The notes under the pieces are model-generated. The model was not told the DNA's origin. It did no database searches and worked only from the letters and a program-made list of their open reading frames with translations. Positions 21,510-33,952 of a stretch of 64,000 nucleotides of DNA are shown one piece after another. Numbering within the stretch: the first letter of the stretch is position 1; each line of letters starts with the position of its first letter. The translations under genes were made by a program, and so were the position numbers. Source of the stretch: Laccaria trichodermophora (lineage: Eukaryota > Basidiomycota > Agaricomycetes > Agaricales > Hydnangiaceae); assembly GCA_018417955.1 (NCBI GenBank), contig JACTVC010000019.1, forward strand, positions 434,001-498,000. Direction: 5' to 3'.

Positions 21510-22380
21510 ACCATATTTAAATGTGTTTATTTGGTTTGTTGGAGCATTTTAGTAGCATATAGTAGTGTCGTCTACACTGGAGCAAATTGGGCCATAGAAA
21601 GGTCCTAAGCACAAGGTAGCATAAAGGCAAAGATGTCAAAATAAAAACATACAACTTCATTGCTGAATTTGTACTCAGTTTGTTGGAGTATTTCCATGCC
21701 ATGTAGTAGTAGTATTCAAACGAGTATACACCCTTCTGAGCATCAGCAATTTTGTATTTATGATTACAATTACACACATATATAGTGGAAAAGTTGTATT
21801 CAAAACTACTTTTTCACTTGTTGTTGGGTTTGATCAATCAATGGGGGTGGAAAGTCTTCTGTTAGTATTGTTAGTATATGTATAGTAATTGCAGAGTAGT
21901 AGCAATATACCTTGGAAGGGTCCAACATCAGCTGAACTATCTATTTCAATGAAAAATGAATATAAAATAATAAAATAAATAAAATATAAAAAAACTTACT
22001 AAATGACAAGCTTACAGCTCGATATTCACTGGGGCCAGCTTCACCATTTTTGTTACTTTCTCCATGGGTAGGTGGAGAAGGGGTAGGTGGAGAAGTACCT
22101 CCATGCAGGTGCAAGCCCTTGAAATTAGTTTGAACTGCTTTATCAATCATCAGCGACAGCAAAACCAAAAACAGTTGTATCACATACATTGTTGAGCCAT
22201 GGTGACTTGATGTACAAATATTTGGTTTAGAAAATATTGTTGCAAGTGGCCAGGTAATAGCTGAAGACCAAAGTGAGACGCTGTTATGTTGAACAGAGAC
22301 TACAATACTAACCTGAAGTCTGAATATTGGGGACTTCATTGAGTACAGCTGGGCTACTTATATAGGTTGGAAACAACAAG
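21510..22380 (-). other. H1 3' region with possible captured gene fragment
   Basis: Between the helicase stop and the minisatellite. On the - strand 22339-21900 reads as an open frame with plausible introns: donors GTTAGT, GTATGT and GTAAGT each precede CAG or TAG acceptors 50-65 nt away, and the downstream exon reads SSADVGPFQ. The phases do not all fit one protein, so this is only suggestive of a spliced host gene piece carried by the Helitron. The rest is AT-rich and featureless. Confidence 0.3.
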
Positions 22381-22382
22381 GG

Positions 22383-22740
22383 GCAAAGAACAACAAGAAG
22401 ACAATAAGAACAATAAGAACAATGGGAACAATAGGAACAGTAAGAACTAACAATAAGAACAATAGGAACAATAAGAACAATAAGAACAATAAGAACAATA
22501 GGAACAATAAGAACAATAGGAACAGTAAGAACAATAGGAACAATAGAAACAATAAGAACAGTGAGAACAGTGAGAACAGTGAGAACAGTGAGAACAGTGA
22601 GAACAGTGAGAACAATAAGAACAATAGGAAGAATAGAAACAATAAGAACAATAAGAACAATAAGAACAATAAGAACAATAGAAAAGATAGGGGTAGGATG
22701 ATGACAATAAGAACAATAAAGACAATAATGATGTTGGAAT
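22383..22740 (+). repeat. AAGAACAAT-type minisatellite
   Basis: About 350 bp of 9-bp units such as AACAATAAG, AACAATAGG and AACAGTGAG, with a block of six AACAGTGAG units at 22560-22610. The purine-rich strand has almost no T-rich runs. Apparent proteins in both directions are translations of the repeat. Confidence 0.9.
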
Positions 22741-22880
22741 AATGGAATCAGGTGACAGGAACAGAATCAATTCTAATAAATATAATTGGATGGCTAGAGT
22801 AAAGAATATTGGTAATTAAAATTATTTTCTAAAATTGTTCTTTATATATCCTGTTGCAAAAAAAAAGAGGACTCGTACCT

Positions 22881-22909
22881 GCCGTGCTTGCAACGGCCTC
22901 TTACACAAG
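22881..22909 (+). other. H1 3' hairpin and terminus
   Basis: GCCGT/ACGGC stem with the same GCTTGCA loop as NA1. Compared with NA1 (GCCAT/ATGGC) both sides of the stem changed together, so base pairing is conserved. Ends CTCTTACACAAG, followed by T. Confidence 0.85.
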
Positions 22910-25300
22910 TCTTCAAAGGATCCTCCATGAAGTTCTCCTTTATGTACTGATTCAAGATATTCAACAATACATTTTTGAAAGTCAGATGAAGGATCCATAA
23001 TTCGATCTCGTATGTCTTGAGGAGATAAGGCACCTTTTATCCACAAAAGCAGGTGAAGGTGCAGTGTTAACCTCCCTTGTTGTTCAACTGTTCCATAGTA
23101 TGCATCTGTTTCTCCATATAGTCCAGGGTGATTACTTCCAACACCTAGTACATGTTTAATAAAATTTTCACAGATAAAATGAAAAAAGCGTGCTGCAGCT
23201 ACAGGATTCTTTGCAATTAATGTAGAACACTCTGGTGAAAAAGTTAATTCAGGTCTGAATTCTGTGTTAGTATCAGCAAAATAAAGACATATAGGATGTT
23301 TGCCATCTGCTGGCGAAAGTGTAATAAACCAGGAGGGAGCACCGATGTATGATATAAGGGACCAGACTTCATTACGCATATACTTCTTTGATGTTGTTGA
23401 ACCTTGCACGTGACCTCCAACAGAATCCAGATCCTTTAACAATTGAAAGCATTCTTTTTCTGGCTCAGTTTCTGGCTTTACTCGTTCACCTGAAGCAAGT
23501 CTTTTATTTATGCTAGATATAACTTGCATATCAAGGTTAAGCAAGCGTTCAGTTACTGAATTAAATGAGGACTTTTTGGTTGTAAGATAACCTCCAGTCG
23601 TACTTTGTTGTATTTGTTCGTGATTGAATGCAATAAGTGGAAAATGTGGATCCATTTGGAATCGCTTATCATGATACATTAACAGTAAACGCTTGTGGGC
23701 CATAGTAGATATGTTATGGGGTATCATATCATTTCCAATACCTCCAAGGCCATAAGGAAATAGCCATGGTAGCATAGCAGGAAATAGTTGAGGGTTATTA
23801 TAAATGGAGTTGGGTTGTTGTGAATGGCCTGCAAACATGATTTTTTTGTTAGATGTCAAATGCTTCAGTGCTTGAGCCGTTATTGCCTCCAAAGACATGG
23901 TAGAATACTCTTCTCCAGTCAGCCCTTGAACTACAAAAGTACAAGGACCCTCTTCAGTACCTATCTCTTCTTCATTATCATGAACACTTGTAGCTTCTCG
24001 CTCCCTATTTATTATTGATTGACGATAGTCAATTACAACTGGTGCATCACTCAAAGGGTACTGGCTCAAATTCTCCTGTGATATTCCGATGTCAAAGTAG
24101 TCAGAATGGTTCAATTTTAACCACTCAAGTGCTTTTGAAATCTGCTTTCGACGGACCAGCAATGGTGTGCGTTGAAGGTCTTTTTTGGTAGGTTGACAAG
24201 GTCCAGTAAACATAACAGCCAAGACTTCATCAAGTTCTTTGAGAGGAGGAGGAAGAATGTCATAAATCTTTGCAACAGGATTTTGGAAAGTTATTGCATT
24301 TGCATGCATCTTGTACCGTCCAGAGGCTACTTTGATTATACAGCGATTGTGGCGAACACGTGATATGAGCAGCTGTTCAACATAAGTTAAGCAGGCAAGC
24401 TCATCAGGAATTTTACCAAGCCAAAAACCATTACAAAGTGCATTAGCAGGTATTTTTCCTTTGTCTAGACTTTTATTGCAAGTTTTGCATATATATTTAC
24501 AGTCGTCATCAATCACAGGCCCTGTGATTTCATGAATTTCATCTTGTTCAGATCTTCTTTCTGTTTGGGAAACCTCTTCTCGAATCAAGGGTTCCAAGTT
24601 ACTTGAGGTCTCAGATCGTTTTAACATGTCTGATAATTTTGTTAGCTGACCGCAAACTGCGCATCCAGATTCAAGAAGTTTGGAAGGGTGTGTGTCTTCA
24701 CAGAATCCAGTAATTATTCTATGAATCAATTTCTTAGAGGGTGGTTTAGGTGGGAAAATAGTGATTTTCGATTTCTGATAAGCAGACTTATTATGTTTTT
24801 CTTTGATAATTTTATGCATAGGACTTTTCACAAAAATATTGTGCCTCTTCTTATTGATTTTTTTCTTGTCTGCTTTACTTAAACCCTTGTACCATTTAGC
24901 TTGACGTTCCAGCGATGTCAAGGATGGTTTCTCAGGAGCAAACAATGTATAAAAATGAGAACATCGTGATGAACACATATGTGCTGATAAAACCTCCAAG
25001 ACCTCTGCAACTGGAGATTTGCTTGATATTGTAACATTGTGCATCTTTGCAATGGATTTTGCTTGAACCAACGATAATTTCCCCTTTAATATTTCCAACG
25101 GCATATAACATACAAGAAGTTCAGGGTTTTTACGTAACTCAGCCTGAGCTGCTTGAAGCACAAACTGGCCAACATATTTATAATTGATGGAGGTTGCATT
25201 CTGTGGTTCTAGACTATATGGTGTTATATAGCTTTTGATCTCGCTTATGTTTGCATTGAATTTTCCACCGCCATATTGAATGGAAGGCACAACTGTTGGC
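22910..25300 (-). pseudogene. Helitron Rep protein of H2 (N-terminal and nuclease part)
   Basis: Open on the - strand from about 25300 down to 22910, where H1 interrupts it after codons for GGSFED. Contains the conserved block starting GGG, a SGCAVCGQL cysteine motif (about 24660), the Helitron-like N domain and the HUH motif LHLHLLLW (about 23045-23065). The missing C-terminal part (tyrosines, helicase, protease) would lie on the far side of H1, before the window. It has CGA where H1 has the stop at 11500. The 5' end of this element was not found: no family 5' hairpin is visible between 25.3 and 28 kb. Confidence 0.88.
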
Positions 25301-26061
25301 ATTGCTTGACAAGCGCATCCATCCCCATACCAATGTCTAATAGAATGAAGATAAGGTTTATTTATGGTTGAGGCATGGTTAAAGGAAACTCTATTTGACA
25401 ATAACAGTTCATAGCTATACCAGTCAGAGATGGATGAAACTGAGGTATACGTATGGGCAGATATATATTGAATCGTTTGTGAAACCAGAAGCAAGGAGAA
25501 AAAATGCACAACAAAGTGACGACGAACAAATAATGCAGGTAGTGATAAAGATAGGTGCTCTCGAAATAAGCGAAGTTTGTTTGCATACAAATGATGGAAA
25601 CTACAATGTCTTGAGAATCGGAGGGCAAGCAAAATGCAGAGATCAATAGCGTAATTTACTGATAAGGAATATACAATTGCACTATAGTATACTAAGGACG
25701 GTATTTGACTGTACAGGTATTCCAAGGCAAACTCCAACAGCAAATGGATTACACAAATTAATTTCATGATCACTTCTCGGAACTCGTTGGCGTAGACAGT
25801 GCTTGTCTTAGCCTGAACATATATTTCCCAATCTGTCTGCTCAGCCAGACGTATATAATCATCGTTGACATAGTCAACATGTGCCTGCGGGCTCGGATTG
25901 TTTCCAATCTCTATTATGGATGCATGAAAGCTCGGGCTGTTCTCAGCCACTATCAATCCTCTGCAAATTGCTTTGGATTCTATATTTGTATCGGTGTGAT
26001 AGGTTGTGTATGGCAGAGGAATGATGGTAAGTAGCAAGAAAGTCCATCGATATAGGTTCAT
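25300..26061 (-). CDS. possible secreted-protein exon fused in frame to H2 Rep
   Basis: The frame of H2 Rep stays open upstream to an ATG at 26061, but this part has no counterpart in H3. It starts with a signal-peptide-like MNLYRWTFLLLTIIPLP and then a plausible mature segment (KAICRGLIVAENSPSFHASI). Further on, the translation becomes rich in Leu, Phe and Tyr, as expected of intron or non-coding sequence; a donor near GAAGTGATC and acceptors CTGTACAG and ATTGTAG are possible. It may be a short secreted-protein gene next to or captured by H2. Function unknown. Confidence 0.4.
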
Positions 26062-26513
26062 TGTGAATGGAGTAGGAAGAGAAGACGGCAGTCCACATCA
26101 GAATGTTGAAAGTTGAACAATCACATGACTTGATTCACATGCACACGTGATTTTTCAGATTTGGGTGTGTTGATCAAAATGTCTGACCGTGTGATGGAGG
26201 TGATGGCACACACCAAAAGGGAGGGTTGCCAGAGGAAGGTATCTTCATGCTGCACAGGAAGGCATTAGGATACGATGAGCTAGCTATACACTATCACTCA
26301 GGGGTTATTATACTGTAAGTGCTGTTGACAGCGATGCATTTGTTGAACAAGTTGATTGGCAGACGGTACTAGGAAATGCAGACATATCATAGAAGTATTT
26401 TGAGTAGTAGCTTCAACAACGATGTGTATGTCCTTTCGCTTAGTTAATAATACTGCAGTCCAGTTCTTGGATATACGTTAGAATGTTAAGCATAATGTAG
26501 ACAACAGCTCACT
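26062..26513. other. intergenic
   Basis: No open frame, repeat or RNA structure that I could support. It separates the H2 remnant from the F-box-like gene. Confidence 0.5.
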
Positions 26514-27774
26514 TTAAAGGTAGTTGGCTGGTAAGTATGTTGAGTAATTTTGAGGAGGTGTTTGATGATCAACAAAGCATATGGAAACGGTTGTCGATTC
26601 AGCTACCCATGTTAGTTCAGTGAGGCTGACTTTCTGTCCTCCTACTTGGACAATGTTTACCGAACGTAGAAGTGGGAAATGTGTTTCGTTCAGCATAGTT
26701 TGCAAATTTTGCCAATCAAGACGCTTGCCATCATCTGGTCTCATCACAAGAAAAAGTTCTTCGAGTTTCCACCCTCCAGCTGATCGCCACCTGACCAAGC
26801 TCTTACTGACTTCACTGAAGTTGCCTCTGTTGTCGCATATCAGGACACGTACGCTGGTCACCAACGTGGTATTGCAGAAACTTTCCAGATGGCGCATGGC
26901 TGTATTTAATTGATATTGTTCCTTAAATATAATGTAGTGACACACCGGTGATGGCAAGAATTTCAATGTTTGGTTTCCAATCATGTAGGACACTGCCTGG
27001 TATCGACGATGAATAATGAAGGTGCAATACACAGACAGAAGATAAATCCATTATGGGACTTGAGTCGTTCCATTTAGCCTTGAATAAATGTGCAAACACA
27101 AATGCATCATTCTGCGCAACATACAGTATGGTTGGCTTTGGGATGGGTCTTCTGATGAACCTTTTGACTCCAGCACGAGGAGTGAAGTTTATGTGAAGGT
27201 TGTGAAGTTTCAGACGCATGATGTTGTGACAGTGTGCAAAGATGGTGACTGGAAAGTATCGAAATCGAGAGAGTGTGAGGGTTGTGAGATTTGGTGAGGA
27301 AAAGACACGAATAAATTCAGTCTGTAGCTCTTCCGGGATGGCATTCCAGTTCTTTACAGGATATCCTCCTGTAAGCTCGAAACTCTTTAGCAAGAAAAGC
27401 TGTTGCATCAGGCCCGTCTGTGTGTCCCAGTCCGAGTCATCCAGATGATAACGAAGGTGGTATATATATTGGGCAATGTGTGGACTGGCATGGAAAAGTT
27501 TGAAAAGGTGTTGGACTGAGGGCCCCGCAATGGAAATTGTTGCAAAAAGACGTCTTTGCGATGGTTGAACTAACAATTGGCATGTTCGGGACATGGAGGA
27601 CAGTGTTTTCCAATCTTCAGCAAGCATAAGCTGGTCCAAGATGGTCTCTTGTAAGATGTCGAACAGGATGGTGACTTGCATTCTTTTTTCTAATTGTTCA
27701 TCAGTTCGATATGGTAGTAGATTAGCCGGCTTACTTGTGATCAAAAGCTTGTAGTATGGAATAAATCCCAACAA
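26514..27774 (-). pseudogene. F-box/LRR-like protein, frameshifted
   Basis: Reads from 27774 downwards. The N-terminal part (LFDILQETILDQLMLAEDWKT, ending RTCQLLVQPSQRRLF) resembles the F-box-like helical start of the many basidiomycete F-box/LRR proteins, and short Leu/Ile-rich repeats follow (LTTLTLSRF, IMRLKLHNLHI, VCVLHLHYS). The frame ends at 26923 and the homologous continuation (YQLNTAMRHLESF...VRVLICDNRGNF) runs in the next frame to 26514. The overlap is too short for a normal intron, so a one- or two-base indel near 26925 is likely. Such proteins are presumed substrate adaptors of SCF ubiquitin ligases; F-box assignment is by general resemblance only. Confidence 0.6.
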
Positions 27775-28039
27775 GATTACTAAGCAGAGTACAATTCAGC
27801 AGTAACACATCACGTGGCCTTCAAAATCACCAAAATGTAACACTTGTAACATGTAATTTTTGCCATTGCTGAAATGGTTTGGTCGTCACAGTCTCAAGTA
27901 GAATTTTACAGTTATGTTTATTGCTTGAAGTTGGAGAAACATATTCATACCACTGTTTCAATGGACTTGATGAGTTTGTCCATACCAATATCTTATTTCT
28001 CGTATTTATTTAGTTACAAACAGCCCTATGTATCTATCA

Positions 28040-30870
28040 CCACTCAGCATTACACTTTATCAAGGTGGTTCTCAATTCAGGTCGATGTTTGATGAGGAAG
28101 TTAACTGCTAATGTTTCTGTTTGTCGTATAAGTGATGTCGACTCCTTATGACCCTTAAGGAAGTCCCTCCACTTTGAAACTGGACGAGGCTGGGCATTGC
28201 CTGAACGAATGTCAGCAAGACAGTTTGAATATAATGCTTCCGCCCATTCACTCCATTCACCATAAACTTGATTTGTAGATTCATTGTCAAGGATACAGAA
28301 TGGTGGCCACCAAGACTTGATAGCTGTATCGTTGGCACGAGCTATCAAATAGATTGGGTCAGCACTCATATTGGTTAAAAAGAGATTCAAAAAACATACA
28401 TGTTCCACACAGATATGTTCCACACAAAAGATCCATCTCAATTTTGGATAACTTATTATCCACAAATTCTTCGCCATCACCCTCAATATAAAACATATTA
28501 GCACCACCAATAGGACCATCCAAAACTTCATCCAGACTAACACTGCCTATAACTAATCTCCAGAAGTATCCACCCCGAAGGATTGCAGCTCGTATACGAG
28601 GCCGACAAAGCATACGTGCCCTGAAGTACAGATATGCTTCATAGTCAGCTTGCGTGAAGACATAGTCTGGAGGACGACTAGGCAAATAAATGTCAACTTC
28701 AGGTACCGATGGTGACAATGGGATCTGAGCCCTTGGGGCCAAGGTTCGAAATGCAATTCCACGACCTGCCAGATACCTAGCAATATTGATATCCAGGAAT
28801 CGATCATCAAGTCTACAGACAAGCAATGCATCTGATGCGGATGTGACTGCCAATTTCCATGGCACTGTGGCTTCTACTCCAAAGTCAAAGATATACCAGG
28901 TTTTGATGTGTTTTCTATCATCTTTGTATGGGTGATTGAAATCATGCCATTCATTGTCAAGAATATTGATCACATGACAGATCTGTTGAAGGCGTTTGGA
29001 TTTTGTTAAGGAATCAGCATGATACATGTTAATATCACAGTTGATATTTTGAATGTTTTGGCGACACTGCAGTTCTTCCGTGAAGGCAACCCAAAACCTG
29101 ACAAGGTCCAAATTCCAGAATTGATGTAACACATCTTCATTTTTATTTGTCAGCAATAGACCAATCCATCGGAGCCAAAACTTTTGATGTTTACTGGTCA
29201 AAGAGGGTAATCCTTGAGAGTTGAAGGTTTGTGGAGTGACCAATCCATAATGTTCATGCATGATGTGTTGTACTTGATCGATCAGACCTTGTAAGGTGCA
29301 CCTTGGGCCCTTCAGAGTGTCTTGGTAGTGGTCAGGCAATGTATTGGCATTCTCATAGTCTTCTTCGGTCATGGGCTGAATCATGGGTTGTTGTAGTGGG
29401 GGTTGTTCAATCATCTCATCATACTGCTCAGGATTTTGGAAAGGATCAGCATCTTTATATGCATCTTCATCTTCCTGAGTGCTAGATGCATCTGGTGGTC
29501 CAAATGCACAGCAACAGTCCCACTGATTCCAGAATGAGCTATAGACTTTTTGCTGAGAGCCATATTCTGCCAAAGTTTCCTCACGTTCTCTAACAAAAAC
29601 CTCCTCATGCACAAGATGATCAGGATCTCTGTCCCACACAAAGACCTGTGCAGTTTTTGTTGGTGGCATATGTTCTCGATTCAACCTTCTCTCACGTTCG
29701 GATGGCTTCTCAAGAAAGAGCAATCGGGTTAAGGACTCCCTGCGTTTCTGGAAAAAATGTTCCCAAATCTGGTTTGGGTACTTCTTAGCAAGATTTGTTG
29801 GTATGTGGGAAAGAGCTTCCTCCCTTTGAAACTCAATTTGATGAGGCAGAGGACCTATTGATGCTAAATAAGGATCTCCCTCAGCTCTCTTAATCTCATA
29901 CTTGTCCCATTGGTACCAGACAGGAATATTATGCTTGACAAACCATCGGACAGATGGTTGGCAGGTGTCTCTAATGTCGGTATTGTTTAGATGTATAAAT
30001 GTGCCCACACGACGACTCTCGTGGGTACAAGTCCCAATATCAGATGCACAAATGAGGTCAATAATTGAAGGATGGAACTGCAGTTTTTCAACTAGAAAGG
30101 AGTGCCATTCTTGATATGATGTTGAATCTGCTCTTGCGACTGCATAAGAGAAGAGACCGATCCACAGAAGAAAGATTTCTCTAGCGGCATGTGCTTCCCT
30201 CCATGCAATGGAAGGTGATGCATGTGCCCTCAGATATCCTCATGCAGAAGGATAGGCAGGAGCGAGTGCTCCAAATCTACTCAAGCCATTCATTGCATTG
30301 ACAAGCCAACATTCTAGATTTCGCCATCCGTTCATAACGTGGGCAGGCAACTGGTACTTGCCATTGACTTGATCGAAATCACTGGGTACGTGAGCCAGAA
30401 TACCAAGTAAAGCACCTTCAAGGTGAGCTCGTTTAGGTATGAATGCCATCCAACCAAACACCTGTGTCCACCAATGAGGTACGTGAATCATAGAAGACAG
30501 ATTTTCGTGGAAGTGTACAGTGGGACTTTCCGGGCTTCGAAGATCAACGCAGTTTGGAGGAGTTTGAATATCGTCACTAGAATTAGGAGAATAAAACAGT
30601 CGGTCTTGAATTCGTTGAAGTCGTCCATGAGAGCGATCAAGGGGACTTGATATTAGTTAGTAAAGATGGAGTGTAATTGTTAACAAATACGCACGCAATT
30701 TCATTTTCAGCTGTAGCGCTGTGCAATTCTGGAATATAAGGCTCACGCCGGGGTGCACTGGGAGCAGCCATGTCCCAAGGCATAACGCTAAAGTGCATGA
30801 TAAATTGAGTATGGTGAAATAGGCGAAAATCGCAACACTTACGGAGATAGATTGTCCATGTAGCATTGAG
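28040..30870 (-). pseudogene. decayed Agaricomycete family protein of unknown function
   Basis: Coding pieces in order from 30870: EPYIPELHSATAENEIACVFVN; then, after a frame change near 30655, SHGRLQRIQDRLFYSPNSS through MIHVPHWWTQVFGW; an in-frame TGA at 30242-30240 (…YPSA*GYLRAHAS…); then the same frame runs on to 28359 through SVRWFVKHNIPVWYQW, FVWDRDPDHLV, WNQWDCCCAFGPPD and a helical region. A last exon (SADPIYLIARANDTAIKSWW to CNAEW, 28370-28040) needs an intron or frameshift near 28400. Proteins with the WFVKHNIPVWYQW style are, to my knowledge, common and uncharacterised in Agaricomycetes. Two breaks make this a pseudogene unless the stop is an error. Confidence 0.6.
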
Positions 30871-32089
30871 CAACTAGATTTTCTAACCTCAGTGGAGTCC
30901 GTTGATGATAAGTTCGTAATAATCGAGACCTTATTGCGTTTGAGGAAGCAAATATCGAGCCCACAACAGGTTTGGTATAACCAAGACGCTATCGTGCTAA
31001 TCTGAATGCAAGAAGCTGGACAAAAGATAGGTTTGGTATGACCAAGACGCTATCACACCAGTCTTGAAGCTTGGATCAGAGAGATCTCCAAAATCAACAG
31101 CAGTGGCAGCTGTTCTGTTGTGACCGTCGCTATATGGTATCTGAGGATGCAAGGACCTCGTCAGAAGATAGGTTTGGTATGACCAAGACTCTATCACGCT
31201 CGGCTTGAAGGTATCAACGCAGCAGTCGTTCCGTGGTGAGTTTGCGAAGCAAGACTTAATTGCGAGTGGCATTTGACTTATCTATGATAATTATTACATA
31301 ATAAAGTTCAGCTTGCTCTCTCAATACAAAAAGTACGATACGCTAGGTGCTCTGTAATAAGATAACCAAGAAGAAACGCGAAGAAGGGGCCACGTTGTGT
31401 TGCCAACATTGCTAGCCCATTGTTGTCGGTGTTGGGTCCTGTAGATAAGGGCATATTGAGATGGGACGGCCACGTCGGCGGATTTCCGACAGATTTCATG
31501 TCATCGTGGTGTATGACGTTGTGCACTCACGCGAACCAGAGACTGAGGTCAACGGTCACGTCACATGGCCTTGTCGTTGTTGTGGTCGTCAGGCCGCTGT
31601 TGTCGTTGACGTGTCCTGTAGGTGAGGGATGTATGTGAGATAGATGGGTTAGTATTGCCACATCGCTGACTCGGACAGCGACGTGGCACCTGGATTCCGT
31701 GTCAACAAAATGACTCGGGGGATGGCGTTGTGCACTCACCTGAAAGAGAGACTAAGGTGAACGGTGCGTCGTGACTAACACACGATGTCGTCACCGTCAG
31801 ACGATGCCTTCCCAGTTCGTCGTTTGTGTCGGACAGACCGCTCGTAGAAATTAAAACGCTCGCTGACGGGGAAGCATGGTTTTGTCTTGAAATGTCTTGG
31901 TTTGTTGGTTTGTCTAGTACCTGTAAAATATGAGTTGGTAATTTCACACGAGAAAGGGGTAGCGTACTAGAATAAGATGGTGAAGGGGACACCGGCGGAC
32001 ACCAGCGGACACCAGCGTGTTTCCGGAAATAGTTGTGCACTTGGATAAAGAGCAGTGTGGTTGGGTTTTCAATGGTCGTTTTTGAATGA
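30871..32089. other. repeat-rich intergenic spacer
   Basis: Three TTTGG-TATRA-CCAAGAC motifs at about 30971, 31032 and 31173, each followed by GCTATC or TCTATC. A diverged direct duplication covers about 31420-31560 and 31600-31770: both have a GTCCTGTAG start, a CGTGTC/TTCATG block and GTTGTGCACTCAC followed by GAGACTRAGGT. No convincing gene. Confidence 0.6.
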
Positions 32090-32531
32090 TTAAAGGGGGA
32101 ATGAATGATGGAACGAATCGCGATGTGCATTGAGGAGAGATGAGTTGAAACTTGAGAGCTCGTGTTTGCGAATAAGTGGGAAAATCGATTTGTAGAGATT
32201 GTAGAACCCCCATGTAGATTGGGGGTGCAGTTGGAGATGTGGGGGGACATTGACGAGGATCATGATGTCGTTGAAGAGACCAGTGTTCCTGCAGGCACGG
32301 AGTAGCACCCCCTTGAGGAGAAGTTAGTTGAACGAGGTGTGAACGAGCACACAACACCTTGGTAGCCTCTTCTCCCTCCACCGCGACTTCTATCTCCCTG
32401 GTGGCCTGCTTATCGTTCCCTCCAGCCTTCGCCTCGTCCTTCAAATCCCCCGGTTCCGTCTTTCCACTAGAACGCACGCGAGCCGTTGACTCGACATACC
32501 ATCTTCGGGTATGTTGTTTCTTCAGAGGCAT
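32090..32531 (-). CDS. possible small protein gene, one indel in a G run
   Basis: An ATG at 32531 opens a frame with charged residues (MPLKKQHTRRWYVESTARVR). After LVQLTSPQG the sensible continuation (VLLRACRNTGLFNDIMILVN, then PPHLQLHPQSTWGFYN) is one base out of frame, at the run GGGGG near 32310. Either the run has gained a base, or the read is wrong at a homopolymer. Not recognised; no neighbours suggest a role. Confidence 0.3.
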
Positions 32532-33590
32532 TTCATTCTTACTTCATTTGACTGTCAACTTTTTGACTTACAGCCTTCAAATTGGTGTTAACTATGGTCT
32601 TTGGAAGTGTTGCGAGACATCGAAGTTGAATCTACCAAGTTAGGTTGGTGTCAGGATGACCTGCAGACTCAAACTAATGTACCTTATCGCTTAGCATGCC
32701 CTGGCTCTGATAATGCCCCCTCCCCCCCCCTCAGAACTTCGAAACATCGCCGTTACTCGTTTCCAGCGTCGAGACGACGTATTTTCATCCGCAGAACTGG
32801 CGTATGCAGTCCAGTGTGCTCCACGCAAAGTGCTGAGTACTTTGAAAGGGTTAGCGTTGTTGATGATCCAATGTGACATTACTCACTTTCCGTCACCCCA
32901 TTCCAAACTTTACAACCTCTCCCAACTTCTCGTATCCCATCATCTCTGTAGCACATCCATCCTTTCCCTGCACTCCCGCATCCTTCCGGCGGCGTTTATG
33001 GGTTAGATTGCAATGTCCATTCTTTGCGTACATGTATTCGACGTCTTGTTCTTCCTTTTGCATGCGTGTTCGTACAATTATCTGTAGTTAGTAGAACGAA
33101 TCTATGGACTTTAGTTAGCTGAAAATTGTAGTGTGGTACTCACTGTAGGGTGTGCGAGGAAGTTTTGAACCAAGGCGATGTCGTAAAGACCGAATTCTTG
33201 CATGAGTTCGTCTGAGTCCTGGTTGGGGGGGCTGAGATCTTATGAAAAAGAGAGGGGGTAAGACTTACCGGCGCTGTGGCTGATGTTTCCGTTGTCTGCT
33301 TGATTGAGCTGGTTGAGACGTCAGCGCAAAATGCTTGAAACTTGTGATGGTTTACAGGGCTGGGGATGGTGACGACGTTGATGAAGGCATGACGATGTTG
33401 ATGAGGACTGCGAGGCTGTTAACCAGCTGGTTCTGAAGTGGAGAGGGATGGGAGATTAAGTGAGGGGATAACAAGTGCAGATTCTGCACATCTATTCGAA
33501 CTAATCAGCGAGTATGTAAGTTCAATCGATAAAAACTAGAATACACGCACCTCCCAGGGGGTAAGGCTGGCCAAGCCCGTGGTGAGAGAC
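32532..33590. other. intergenic
   Basis: No supported gene. Contains a C run (32717-32732) and mixed-composition sequence leading into the GACGTTG minisatellite. Confidence 0.4.
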
Positions 33591-33952
33591 GAGGTTGACA
33601 GTGGCGACGTTGACAACATTGAACCCACGTAGACGACATTGCGCGTTGAGCCTGCGATGACGTGGCGTTGACGGCGTTGACGACGTTGGCAGCATTGAGG
33701 GCGTTGGCGTTGACGACGTTGGCAGCGTTGACGGCGTTGGCGAAGGGTGCGTTGACGATGTCGACGAGGGTGCGTTGACAACGTTGATGAAGTTGTTGAT
33801 GTGAGGACGTTGATGAAGTTGTCGATGTTGACGATGTTGTTGATGTTGTTGATGTTGTCGACGTTGACTTGAGGGCGTTGAGGGCATTGACTTGAGGGTG
33901 TTGACGACGTTGGCAACATTGTTGACTTGAGGGCATTGACAACGAAGATGGA
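33590..33952. repeat. GACGTTG minisatellite
   Basis: Irregular repeats of GTTGACGACGTTGGC, GTTGATGTTG and GACTTGAGGGCGTTG. All three - strand frames stay open through it because the unit lacks stop codons, so the frames of about 130-160 codons are not evidence of genes. Confidence 0.85.

Larger units (their letters stand above)
1..22909 (+). mobile_element. Helitron-like element H1 (5' end outside window)
   Basis: Family element on the + strand whose 3' end is at 22909: hairpin GCCGTGCTTGCAACGGC (22881-22897), then 12 nt ending ACACAAG, then host T. What follows is the coding sequence of a second copy (H2) in the opposite orientation. In H1's own coding sequence the corresponding site reads GAAGA/TATTCG uninterrupted, so H1 entered H2 between A and T with no duplication. 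H1 carries Rep, PIF1 helicase and a USP-like domain, but is itself split by an LTR element (to 11127) and by NA1 (12193-16728). The boundary at 22909 is seen in sequence; the assignment of everything before 11128 to H1 is inferred from the nesting. Confidence 0.8.

Noticed and set aside
22358..22770. Leu/Phe-rich and Asn/Lys-rich frames on both strands
   Set aside because: Pure translation of the 9-bp AACAATAAG minisatellite.
24005..24040. Read as a second LTR insertion site in H2
   Set aside because: H2 is continuous here; it only shows the uninterrupted sequence of the site where the LTR element entered H1.
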